A stretch of 64,000 bases of DNA from Kiritimatiellia bacterium (GTDB lineage: Bacteria; Verrucomicrobiota; Kiritimatiellia; JAFGHX01): assembly GCA_016929905.1 (NCBI GenBank), contig JAFGHX010000167.1, positions 1-64,000 of the forward strand, written 5' to 3'. A program made the position numbers and the translations under genes. This document shows, one piece after another, positions 42,440-50,916 of this stretch (position 1 is the first letter of the stretch; every line of letters starts with the position of its first letter). The notes under the pieces were generated by a model. It was not told the origin of the DNA and did no database searches. It saw only the letters and a program-made list of their open reading frames with translations.

Positions 42440-43716
42440 GCATTCACGGAGTCGACATCCCACGCCAGGCGCGTACTGAAGAAGCCGGGCCGCCTGTTAC
42501 CCCGGCGCGTGGCAAAATCGTCCAGCCGGAACCCGCAGACGGTACCCGGGCTGTCCACGTCCACGCTCCCGGCGCTGAACGCACTCGTGAAGTTCAGGTA
42601 CACCGAATAGTCGCCCGGCCCAAGCGTTCGCGCGGGGATCGAGACGCGGACACGATGCGTCCCGACCGGCAGATCACCAAGCGGGTCGGGCACGCTATCG
42701 TAACTGTCGGCGACCAGAACGGTCTCACCGCCTCTCGCCAGGGACAGATACCCGCACAAGGCCGGCACCCGGCGATGAACCTGGCACGTCAACTCGAGCG
42801 TCACCGGTTCGTCGCAGTCAAATCGATCTCTGGCGGTGCCGTCCCGCCCCATCATGCGCACGGCCCGGAGCTGAAACTCCTTTGACGCATCCTCATCAAA
42901 TGTCTTCTCCGCCGGCACCACGGCGCCCACCGCGTCCTCGAGATAGGCGTCGACGACCCGTTCGGACCCGCCGAAATCCCGGACGCGGCCATGGTCGACC
43001 CAGAGGCATCTCGGGCACAGTTGCCGGATCGCGCTCATGTTGTGACTGACGAACAGGACGGTGCGCCCGCCCGCGGCCGTGTCACGCATCTTGCCCAGAC
43101 ACTTCTTTTGGAAACTCACGTCGCCGACGGCCAGCACCTCGTCCACCAGCAGGATCTCCGGCTCGAGGTGCGCGGCCACGGCAAACCCCAGCCGCACATA
43201 CATCCCGCTGCTGTACCGTTTGACGGGGGTCGCCATGAACGGGGCCAATTCCGAAAAGGCGACAATTTCGTCGTACTTCCGATCGATCTCCGCGTTGCGC
43301 ATCCCCAGAATCGCGCCGCTGAGGTACACATTCTCCCGCCCGGTAAGCTGCGGGTGGAACCCGGTCCCGACCTCGAGCAGGCTGCCCACCCGCCCCCGCA
43401 GCACGGCGCGGCCGGTCGTCGGCTCCGTGATCCGCGACAGGATCTTGAGCAGCGTCGTCTTCCCGGCTCCGTTTGGCCCGATAATCCCCACCGCTTCCCC
43501 GCGCTGCACGTCAAAAGACACCTCGCGCAACGCCCAGAGTTCATCCCGGCGCGCCGTTTCTTGTTCGACGCCCGGCGTCCGCACGGCCGGCGCCTCGCGC
43601 CCGCGCAAGCGTTGGCACCACCGGTCAAAAGAATCGCGCAGGCTCGTCGCCCCGATCTGCCCGAGCCGGTAGCGTTTCGAGAGATTAGAGACCGTGATGA
43701 TAGGGGCGGCGTTCAT
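42436..43716 (-). CDS. wzt: Wzt-type ABC transporter ATP-binding protein
   Basis: This 426-residue protein is the ATPase of a polysaccharide ABC exporter. The N-terminal domain has Walker A GPNGAGKTT (80-88), the signature YSSGMYVRLGFA and Walker B ILLVDEVLAVGD. After about residue 265 comes a beta-rich C-terminal domain, as in Wzt proteins that bind the polymer's non-reducing end before export. It therefore may recognise a particular terminal modification. Start ATG at 43716. A 166-bp repeat-rich gap separates it from the permease gene. Confidence 0.88.
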   Translation of the reverse strand: MNAAPIITVSNLSKRYRLGQIGATSLRDSFDRWCQRLRGREAPAVRTPGVEQETARRDELWALREVSFDVQRGEAVGIIGPNGAGKTTLLKILSRITEPTTGRAVLRGRVGSLLEVGTGFHPQLTGRENVYLSGAILGMRNAEIDRKYDEIVAFSELAPFMATPVKRYSSGMYVRLGFAVAAHLEPEILLVDEVLAVGDVSFQKKCLGKMRDTAAGGRTVLFVSHNMSAIRQLCPRCLWVDHGRVRDFGGSERVVDAYLEDAVGAVVPAEKTFDEDASKEFQLRAVRMMGRDGTARDRFDCDEPVTLELTCQVHRRVPALCGYLSLARGGETVLVADSYDSVPDPLGDLPVGTHRVRVSIPARTLGPGDYSVYLNFTSAFSAGSVDVDSPGTVCGFRLDDFATRRGNRRPGFFSTRLAWDVDSVNA

Positions 43717-43842
43717 GGCGAAGAGGTCGAAGCTCGCAAAGGCGAAGGGCGAAGGCCAAAGGGCCGCGGTCGCAGACCACGCGGACGGCGTTGGGCATGC
43801 CGAGCGAAGACGGCGGGCGGCGGACGGGCCGCGATCCCGTCC

Positions 43843-43877
43843 CCGACCTTCGACCTGCGACCTGCGGACTTTCGACC
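43843..43877. repeat. Degenerate 7-bp repeats between wzt and wzm
   Basis: Five heptamers (ccgacct, tcgacct, gcgacct, gcggact, ttcgacc) stand in register between the ATPase and permease genes. They belong to the family found inside the glycosyltransferase gene at 19152-20633. The rest of the 43717-43882 gap is GC-rich, with short 'gcgaagg' repeats, and contains no gene I can support. Confidence 0.65.
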
Positions 43878-43882
43878 ATCGG

Positions 43883-44755
43883 CTACACCGTATCGATGAA
43901 GGTCTTCTCCACCCTGCTGAAGACAACGATTCCGCTGAGCAGGATGAGCACCGTGATCCCGCCGGAGACGGCGAGCAGCGCCGGGCTGGGCCCTTCCAGC
44001 CCCAGAAACGCGCGGCGATACCACATGACGATCGGCGACATGGGGTTGACGGCCAGCAACCACTCCAGCCCCGCCAGGTTCTCTTTGATCTTGGCGAGCG
44101 ACATCAGCAGCGGGAAGGTGGCGTACTTCCACAACTCGGTCAGGAACCCGGCCAGATGCATGAAATCGCGATACTTGGCCGTGAGGGCGGACATCCACAA
44201 CCCGACTCCCAGCGCCAGCGCGGCCGTGTGCAGCACGACCAGCGGCAGAAGCACGAGTTGCCAGCCCGGCCGAATGGCCGGCCCGGCCCAGGACCCGAAC
44301 TTGTAGTAGAGGAAGAAGCAAAGGAAGAACGCCAACTGCAAGGCGAAAGCCAGCAGGCTGGAGATCACGACGGAAACCGGCACCACGATGCGGGGGAAAT
44401 AGACCTTGCCGAACAGACCGGCATTGGCGAGGAAGGTCGTCGAGGTGCCCTGCATGCACATGGCGAAGTACTGCCACGCCAACATGCCGCTGAAGTAGAA
44501 GAGCAGTTTCGGCTGCCCCTCCGGCGATAGCCCCGCGATGCGGCCGAGCACGATCGTGAACATGACCGTGTGCATCAGCGGCTGCAGCACGAACCAGAGC
44601 GGGCCCAGAATCGTCTGCTTGTAGCGCGCAACGAAATCGCGCTTCACCAGCAGGACCAGCAGGTCCCGATAACGCGCCAGCTCGCGCAGGTTCAGCCGGA
44701 ACCAGCCGCCGGACGGTTCGATGACGTATTCGAAACCTGGTTCGTCTTGGTTCAT
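43883..44755 (-). CDS. wzm: Wzm-type ABC-2 polysaccharide export permease
   Basis: The 290-residue protein is the membrane half of the exporter. A basic N-terminal amphipathic stretch (RDLLVLLVKRDFVARYKQT) leads to about six helices. The typical ABC-2 motif LGPLWFVLQPLMHTVMFTI is at 50-68, and LWMSALTAKYRDF occurs between helices. It would form a dimer in the inner membrane and move lipid-linked polymer across with Wzt. The ATG at 44755 is the first start. Its stop lies 166 bases before the wzt start, unusually far in such a tight locus. Confidence 0.88.
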   Translation of the reverse strand: MNQDEPGFEYVIEPSGGWFRLNLRELARYRDLLVLLVKRDFVARYKQTILGPLWFVLQPLMHTVMFTIVLGRIAGLSPEGQPKLLFYFSGMLAWQYFAMCMQGTSTTFLANAGLFGKVYFPRIVVPVSVVISSLLAFALQLAFFLCFFLYYKFGSWAGPAIRPGWQLVLLPLVVLHTAALALGVGLWMSALTAKYRDFMHLAGFLTELWKYATFPLLMSLAKIKENLAGLEWLLAVNPMSPIVMWYRRAFLGLEGPSPALLAVSGGITVLILLSGIVVFSRVEKTFIDTV

Positions 44756-44820
44756 ACGCCAATCGTTCCCTTCAAAAGAAACTCTTCCATCCTTCCGTGC
44801 TTCCAGTCATCCAATCCGCC

Positions 44821-45609
44821 CTACTCCCGCCCCGCACGCCACGCCGCCAGCTGCCGATGGACGTTCTGCATCACAACCTCCAACTCGCGGCGAACCTGTT
44901 CCTCCTCCCCGGGCCCGACGCTTCGGCCCGTGCTGCAGGCGATGAAGCCGAGCAGTTCGTCACTGGCCCCGGCAGGCCGGCGCAGCTTAAGGAAGGCCAG
45001 CAGATCGCAGCGCGATTCGTTCCAGCGCATGCGCAGGAAGTTTCGTATCTCGTAGACGGGACGGCGAAACACATCTGCCGTCAATCCGCGCGGGACCCAG
45101 CTCGGATCTTCGCAGACGTTGACGCGGGGAAACGCCATCGCGCGCACGTCGGTATCCGTCCGTGCCAAATCCCCCGCCCGCAGCAGGCTGGTGACCCAGA
45201 TCGACCGAAATCCGTCGGGCGACGCGAACCGCCAGACCTGCGTCCGTTCGGTCTCCAGGTTGTTCGCCATTTCCTGGACCGCGTAGCCCTTGTACTTCAT
45301 GCACATGGGCACATTGAACCCGTAGGTGAGCCTGACCACAAACTCCGGCGCGCCGGCGGCGTGCGCTGCCCTCGCGCCACGGAGCCGCAACGAGAACAGA
45401 TGCATGCCCGGTTCCAGGTCTTCCTCGATCCCGCAAACCGGCCCGACTTCCCAGCCTTTCAGCCGGGGTGCGAAGGACGCGAAGTCCGAGGCCGTGATCT
45501 CGAACGGCCGGAACGGGTACCGGCTGCGATGCGCGAGCGCCTCCCATAGCCCCGTGAGCGCGAGGCAAGCCAGAAGAAGGATCGCTCCGTTTCTGCCGAC
45601 TTTCTTCAC
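44821..45609 (-). CDS. Membrane-anchored protein of unknown function
   Basis: I do not recognise this 262-residue product. A hydrophobic helix near residues 8-24 (GAILLLACLALTGLWEALA) suggests a signal anchor and a periplasmic body. The body contains VRLTYGFNVPMCMKYKGYA, an aromatic strand VWRFASPDGFRSIWVTSLL and a helical, charged C-terminus. It is coupled by a GTGA overlap to the polymerase/ligase gene and precedes the exporter genes, so a role in chain length, ligation or export is possible. I considered an EpsI-type relation but see no supporting motif. Confidence 0.65.
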   Translation of the reverse strand: MKKVGRNGAILLLACLALTGLWEALAHRSRYPFRPFEITASDFASFAPRLKGWEVGPVCGIEEDLEPGMHLFSLRLRGARAAHAAGAPEFVVRLTYGFNVPMCMKYKGYAVQEMANNLETERTQVWRFASPDGFRSIWVTSLLRAGDLARTDTDVRAMAFPRVNVCEDPSWVPRGLTADVFRRPVYEIRNFLRMRWNESRCDLLAFLKLRRPAGASDELLGFIACSTGRSVGPGEEEQVRRELEVVMQNVHRQLAAWRAGRE

Positions 45610-46898
45610 GCGACTCGATTCAGGATGAGAATGGAGACATAAATATACACCACGCTCGTGAGGCTGCAGACCGTAACCAGCACCATGTCTTTGCGGGGCC
45701 TCATGAGCGGGGGCGCGTCTTTCGGCAACAAGTCCTGGGTGATGGCCGGCACGGCCCCAAGCAACGCAAACAGGAAGAAGAGCGGATAGACCCATGCCCG
45801 GTTCAGAAAATACGACGACGAGCAGAACCCGAGCATGGACACAAGGCAGAGGCCCGCCAGCCGTCGCATGTAGCGCGCCTCGGGCGTCGCGGGCCGAGCC
45901 AGTGCGAGCCGCGCCCGCCAGCAACCGACCACACACAGAAGCACCAGTCCGAACCAGAACCAGTATCCGAACAATCCAAGTTCGGTATAGCATAGGACAT
46001 AGGAGTTGTGGGTACCCAACCCGAAGTAGTCGACAAACATGCCGAACCCGATGCCGAAAAGTATGTTCTGTTTGAAAATCTGGTTGGCTTCACCCCACTG
46101 GATCACGCGGTTGTAGGCCGACGCATCCAGCATCCGACCGCCGTACTGGGCAGCGATCGCCAAGGCTCCGAGCATGACAATGCCGAGAACCAGAGGAACC
46201 CAGCGTGAAGGCAGTCCCAGCGCAAGCGTAGCCGCGCCGACGGTGATCAGCGCCACCATGCCGCCGCGCGACCGCGTCGTGAAGATCGCCAGCACCAACA
46301 GCAACGCAACGAGGCCGCCGCCCAACAGGCCGCCGATCGTCATGCGGCGGGGAACCGCGAACGCCAGGGGGATACCAACCGCCATCATCTGGGCGAGGTC
46401 GTTCGGGTCCTCGAATATCCCGAAGAACTGGGTGCGCGTGTAGGCCTCGCCCATCCAGCCCCTGTAGGCTATGGGCCGCTGCCCCGTGAACCCGTACCCG
46501 AGATGTTCCTGCATCAAGGCATGCACAGCCATGAACGAAATCATGGCCACAATCAGCACGGCCATCGTCTGCGCGCGCGACACCCGGTCGATCACGCACA
46601 TCACCAGGAACCCGAACAGGCACATCTTGCCGGCGTAGGTCATCGCGACGATCATCCCGCCCAGATACGTGTGGGCGATGTGCGAGACCATCGTGGCGAT
46701 CCACACCCCGATGATGAAGGCGGCATGCGGAACCCGCGGCACGCTGATGCGCCGGTCGGTAATCTCGATGAGCACGCCGAAGACCGCCAGGCCGGCCACC
46801 ACGTCCAGGATCGGCAGCCCGTAGAGCCAAGGCAGCAGCCATTCCTGCGGCCGCCAGAAGACCAGCACGACGAACAGCACGACAAACGTGAAGGCCAT
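45606..46898 (-). CDS. O-antigen polymerase/ligase-family protein (Wzy/WaaL type)
   Basis: This 430-residue membrane protein has about 11-12 helices and a periplasmic loop typical of Wzy_C proteins. FTTRSRGGMVALITVG is the conserved Arg/Gly-rich motif, and LGTHNSYVLCYTELGLFGYW is the second periplasmic motif. It could polymerise repeat units or ligate the finished polymer to a lipid. Either role is unusual beside an ABC exporter. The ATG at 46898 is used; an in-frame upstream stretch is encoded by repeat sequence and is not believed coding. Confidence 0.8.
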   Translation of the reverse strand: MAFTFVVLFVVLVFWRPQEWLLPWLYGLPILDVVAGLAVFGVLIEITDRRISVPRVPHAAFIIGVWIATMVSHIAHTYLGGMIVAMTYAGKMCLFGFLVMCVIDRVSRAQTMAVLIVAMISFMAVHALMQEHLGYGFTGQRPIAYRGWMGEAYTRTQFFGIFEDPNDLAQMMAVGIPLAFAVPRRMTIGGLLGGGLVALLLVLAIFTTRSRGGMVALITVGAATLALGLPSRWVPLVLGIVMLGALAIAAQYGGRMLDASAYNRVIQWGEANQIFKQNILFGIGFGMFVDYFGLGTHNSYVLCYTELGLFGYWFWFGLVLLCVVGCWRARLALARPATPEARYMRRLAGLCLVSMLGFCSSSYFLNRAWVYPLFFLFALLGAVPAITQDLLPKDAPPLMRPRKDMVLVTVCSLTSVVYIYVSILILNRVA

Positions 46899-46971
46899 GG
46901 GTTCAGAAGCGGAATCGCGTTGCGTGAGTGGCGAGACCCTTGTCGAGAACCCCCGCCGCAGCGGCGAGGTC

Positions 46972-47015
46972 GACAAAGCTTACAGCCGGTCCGCCCGTGG
47001 CGGAACAAAGCTTAC
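46972..47015. repeat. Paired 11-bp direct repeats around a small hairpin
   Basis: The sequence acaaagcttac occurs twice, 32 bases apart, and a small palindrome tccgcc/ggcgga lies between. The right copy includes the stop codon of the sugar-phosphate transferase gene. In the minus-strand direction the pair gives a short hairpin just past the stop, which might act as a weak terminator. It may be a remnant of a dispersed repeat. Confidence 0.45.
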
Positions 47016-48520
47016 GACAAAGTTGAGGAAGGAGGTTCAAGCGCCTCAACCGGCCCGCTCGTGCTGCTTTGCCCGCCGGCGGGCGACGGCGCCCCCTTTT
47101 GCCGCCGTTCCAGCCCGAACAGGACGATCCGGATGGTACTGAGAATGATCTGGATGTCCAACCGCATCGAGAGATACTTGATGTAGTACAGATCGAATTC
47201 CAGCTTCCGGGCGGCGTCCTGTACCGTGTTCGTGTAGGGGTACCGGATCTGAGCCCAGCCCGTAAGCCCGGGCATGATGTTCAGCCGCTCGCGGTAGAAG
47301 GGGATCGCCTGCTCCAGATCCGCGATGATCTCCGGCCGTTCCGGCCGCGGCCCGACAATGCTCATATCGCCTTTCAGGATGTTCACGATTTGGGGGATTT
47401 CGTCCAACCGGAACTTCCGCAGAACGCGGCCCAGCCGCGTAATGCGCATATCGTCACGCGCGGCCCATACCGGGCCGCTCTCTTCTTCCGCCCCGTCGGT
47501 CATGGTTCGGAACTTGTAGATATGGAAGAGCTTCCCGAACTGGCCGGCACGCGCCTGCGAGTAGATGACGGGGCTCCCGGGCGCGCTGAGCTTGATGCAC
47601 AGTGCAACGAGCCCGGCCACCGGCAGAAAGACCACCGCGCCGACCAACCCCACGACGACGTCGAACACGCGCTTCAGCCGCCTGACGACGGGCATCGCGG
47701 AATCCATACAGGCCTGCGTCAGCCAGGCCTCGTCCACCAAACCCAACGGAATTCGCGCGCTGTACATCTCGGCCGCGCTCAGCGCGGTCAGGATTTCAAC
47801 GCCCTCGAAGCGCAGGTGGCGCAAGGCCGGATAGAACTTGGCGGCCTCGCTCTGGTCCTCCAGCCCGATGATCAGCGTGGTGACCCCGAGACTGCGCACG
47901 AGCTCGATCAGCGTCTCGACCCGCGTCTCGATGACCACGCGCCCGTCGATCAGGTGATTGTTCGGAATGCTCGTGTCGGCGTCCACCCCGGTCAGCCGGA
48001 CAAACGCGACGATCTGATGAGTTGGGAAGATGGCCTCGTTCTCGACGATCGGCAGCATCCGCCGGGCGCAGTCGCCGGTCCCCAGCATGACGACCCGGCA
48101 AAGGAAGAACTTGCTGCGGTACAGGATCCGGTAGACCATCACACGCAGCAGGAACCAGAGCGCGCTGTAGATCACGATCGCCAGCGCCAGCACACCGCGG
48201 CCGACCAGCAGATGGAACCACGCGTACGAGGTGAAACTCAGAACCAGCAGGGCCACGGCCAGCGAGAACATGCCGCTGACAAGCAGGTTGAACCGCGAGT
48301 AGACGACCTGGATCCCGTAGTTCCCGACCAGATAGTTGGCCAGGACCATGCTGCCGCACAGGAAGAGCCAGCCGTTCATATGGCCGAAGATGTAGCCGCC
48401 GACCGACGCGAAACCGAGCCGCAGCGTCACGCCGAACACGATGCCGGCCACCATGCAGCCGGCATCCATGACGGCCATCCAGAGGGTCTGCGTATGGCCG
48501 TAGTAACGGTGCGTGATCAT
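47012..48520 (-). CDS. Initiating undecaprenyl-phosphate sugar-phosphate transferase
   Basis: The 502-residue protein is a WcaJ/polyprenyl glycosylphosphotransferase, which starts repeat-unit synthesis on undecaprenyl phosphate. Four to five N-terminal helices precede a CoA-binding-like Rossmann region (VVMLGTGDCARRML), then a membrane helix (VFDVVVGLVGAVVFLPVAGL). The catalytic C-terminal domain has IYKFRTM, LRKFRLDEIPQIVNILKGDM, SIVGPRPERPE and PGLTGWAQI. The ATG at 48520 is used. It lies between the kinase and polymerase genes, the usual order in Wza/Wzc loci. Confidence 0.9.
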   Translation of the reverse strand: MITHRYYGHTQTLWMAVMDAGCMVAGIVFGVTLRLGFASVGGYIFGHMNGWLFLCGSMVLANYLVGNYGIQVVYSRFNLLVSGMFSLAVALLVLSFTSYAWFHLLVGRGVLALAIVIYSALWFLLRVMVYRILYRSKFFLCRVVMLGTGDCARRMLPIVENEAIFPTHQIVAFVRLTGVDADTSIPNNHLIDGRVVIETRVETLIELVRSLGVTTLIIGLEDQSEAAKFYPALRHLRFEGVEILTALSAAEMYSARIPLGLVDEAWLTQACMDSAMPVVRRLKRVFDVVVGLVGAVVFLPVAGLVALCIKLSAPGSPVIYSQARAGQFGKLFHIYKFRTMTDGAEEESGPVWAARDDMRITRLGRVLRKFRLDEIPQIVNILKGDMSIVGPRPERPEIIADLEQAIPFYRERLNIMPGLTGWAQIRYPYTNTVQDAARKLEFDLYYIKYLSMRLDIQIILSTIRIVLFGLERRQKGAPSPAGGQSSTSGPVEALEPPSSTLS

Positions 48521-48588
48521 GTGGGTCTTCTCTCGCTACAGGCGAGAAGGAATCGAAACCCCGCGGGTCGAAAGTCGGACGTCACACC

Positions 48589-50916
48589 CTACTCCATGGG
48601 CAGCAGCGCGCGGCGCAGCCATTCGTAGACCGTCTTGCTGGACAGGCGCCTGAGACCGCGGCGCATGCGCTGCATCGGCCCCACGTTCGTCGCCTCTCCG
48701 TAGCTGTACCCGTACGCGTACGCGTTGCTGTAGTAGGCGTAGTTCGGGTACTGATAGGAGTAGTACAGGCTGCTGATCTTGTGCATTTCGATCGCGTTCA
48801 GGACCAACCCCAGGATCTCGGCGTCCCGCAGCAGGCTCAGGGAATACCGTACAACCGGCTTCGGCGTGCGGTTGGCCGCCGCCACCAGGATCAGCACCCC
48901 CGTACGGGGCGAGGCCGTGATCACCGTATCGGTGACGCGCAGGATGGGCGCCGTATCCACCAGGATATAGTCATATTGCCTTTTGAGCCCCGAAAACAGC
49001 CCCTCCAGATCCGCGCTCTGCAGCAGCTCGGGCGTGTTCACGACCGTCTTGCCGGCCGGCAGCAGCGAGAGATTCTCATGCTGCGTTTCACGAATGACGT
49101 CGCGCAGCGTGACGGTTTCATCCAGCAGGTCGGTCATGCCCGGGCTGCGCTCCTGGTCCAGCGATTGATGCAGCCGGCCGCGCCGCAGGTCCATGTCGAC
49201 CAGCAGCACACGTTTCCCCATCTGCGCGATCATGACGGCCAGGTTCAGCACCGTCAGCGTCTTGCCTTCCTTGGAGTCCGCACTGCTGACGAGGCACAGA
49301 TTTTCGTTCCGTTTCTCGAGCGCGCCCAGTATCGTCGTACGCAGCGCGCGATACGCTTCTATCGCCCCGGCGGCATGATCGTCGGTCACGATCGGGCGCA
49401 GACGCCTGCCGAGCCCGCTGTGCACCCAGAAGGGCACCCCGCCCAGAAACTCCAACCCCAGAATCTCCTCCACGTCCCGTACCGACTGAACCTTGTTGTC
49501 GAATATCTGCATGAGAAAAGCCAGCCCGACCCCCGCGGCCATTCCCATCGCAAGCGCCACGAGCATGATCTTTCGCGCGTTGGGCCAGACGGGACCCGGA
49601 TCGGTCGAAATGTCCTCTTTCACCGAATAGTGCTCCGCCTTCAGCTCTTCGGAAACACGCAGTTCCTGGAGCCGGGAATAGAGCGTCTGGTGCATCTGGA
49701 CATACCGCTCCAGGATCATGGCCAGCCGCTGATACTCCGCCTGCCGCTTGCTGGACAGAATCGCGCTGGCCTGCCACCGGTTCTCCGCGGTCTCCAGAGC
49801 GGTTTCGTGGCGTCCGAGAGCCTCCTGCCGCGCCTTCAGCCGCTCGAGTGCGACTTGCCGGGCAATCCCGAGCCGTTCCTCGATCTCCGCGATCTTCTTT
49901 CGCGTCTCCATCAGGCGCGGATGGTTCTCCAGATGCGTCTTGGCCTGCTCCTTCTCCAGGAGCTGCAGCCGCAGGAGTTCGATCCGCAGGCTCTGCCAGC
50001 CCCCGTCATCCGTGGGGGGAATCCGTGCCGACGCGCGCCGTTCCGAGCGGACAAACCGCTCCTCTTCGGGGGGTGCGGCGGCACCGGGAGCCGCCGCCGC
50101 GGCGGGTGCACCTTCTTCGCCAGTAACGGCAACCACCTCGAAAGGCGAGACCGCGCCGCTTTCCCGCGTCAACTCGTCGATATCCGTGATGACGGCCGCG
50201 CTGGCGTCCTTGATGTAAGGGTACTGCGCCTCGAAGAGAATCCGCTCCGTCTGCAGCTCATTACGCCGCTGCATCAGGGCGGTGAGATAGCGCGTTTCGA
50301 TCGAGGCCTTCGTATCGACATACGCCATGTTGTTCTTGCGCCGGTACTCGATAAGATCTTCCTCCGCACCGCGTATGCGCTCCTGCAGCCGGGCGAGCTC
50401 GTCTTCCAGGACTTTGGTGACGGAGCCGGCGACTTCTTTCTGGCTCGTCTGGCGTTCCTGCCTGTACTCCTCCAGCAGCGCATGCAGAAAGGCCTCGTTG
50501 TACGCCGGATACGGGCCCTTCACCCCGATTTCCAGAATCGTGTTCCCCGAATGCCCCAAGGGCGAGGTCGTCACCGGCAGCCACATCTCGCGCCGGCCGC
50601 CGACCTTCGACTCCCACCTGTCCGTCAACCGGTCGATGACGGTATTCCTGACCCGCGTGCTGGCCAAAATGAGCGCATGCATGCGCAACTGCTGCCAGTG
50701 CGCTTGAGACTGCGACACGGTCAATGAAGGGTCCCGATAGATCATCACCTGGCAAGTCGTCTCGTACAGCGGCCGCGCAATCTGCAGGTAGACCACCCCC
50801 GCCAGGAGGCTGTACAGGAAACAGAGCACGATGACCTTCCAGCGAAAGAAAAGAATGCCGACATAGTTGCGAATGTCGATCTTGTCCGGCTCGATTGTGA
50901 CGCGCGCCCTGCTCAT
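48589..50916 (-). CDS. wzc: Wzc-type polysaccharide co-polymerase and tyrosine autokinase
   Basis: The 775-residue inner-membrane protein regulates chain length and export by cycles of tyrosine autophosphorylation. A Wzz-like N-terminal domain (helix near 25-45) spans a periplasmic coiled-coil region and a second helix (IMLVALAMGMAAGVGLAFL). The C-terminal BY-kinase has Walker A SADSKEGKT with Lys near 552, Walker A-prime VLLVDMDLRRGR and Walker B YDYILVDTAP. Residues about 716-740 form a Tyr cluster (YYSYQYPNYAYYSNAYAYGY), the phosphorylation tail. Its ATG shares one base with the Wza stop. Confidence 0.92.
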   Translation of the reverse strand: MSRARVTIEPDKIDIRNYVGILFFRWKVIVLCFLYSLLAGVVYLQIARPLYETTCQVMIYRDPSLTVSQSQAHWQQLRMHALILASTRVRNTVIDRLTDRWESKVGGRREMWLPVTTSPLGHSGNTILEIGVKGPYPAYNEAFLHALLEEYRQERQTSQKEVAGSVTKVLEDELARLQERIRGAEEDLIEYRRKNNMAYVDTKASIETRYLTALMQRRNELQTERILFEAQYPYIKDASAAVITDIDELTRESGAVSPFEVVAVTGEEGAPAAAAAPGAAAPPEEERFVRSERRASARIPPTDDGGWQSLRIELLRLQLLEKEQAKTHLENHPRLMETRKKIAEIEERLGIARQVALERLKARQEALGRHETALETAENRWQASAILSSKRQAEYQRLAMILERYVQMHQTLYSRLQELRVSEELKAEHYSVKEDISTDPGPVWPNARKIMLVALAMGMAAGVGLAFLMQIFDNKVQSVRDVEEILGLEFLGGVPFWVHSGLGRRLRPIVTDDHAAGAIEAYRALRTTILGALEKRNENLCLVSSADSKEGKTLTVLNLAVMIAQMGKRVLLVDMDLRRGRLHQSLDQERSPGMTDLLDETVTLRDVIRETQHENLSLLPAGKTVVNTPELLQSADLEGLFSGLKRQYDYILVDTAPILRVTDTVITASPRTGVLILVAAANRTPKPVVRYSLSLLRDAEILGLVLNAIEMHKISSLYYSYQYPNYAYYSNAYAYGYSYGEATNVGPMQRMRRGLRRLSSKTVYEWLRRALLPME

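Noticed and set aside
44821..45609. EpsI/exosortase partner
   Set aside because: No exosortase or PEP-CTERM signal was found, and the protein lacks the motifs expected for EpsI.
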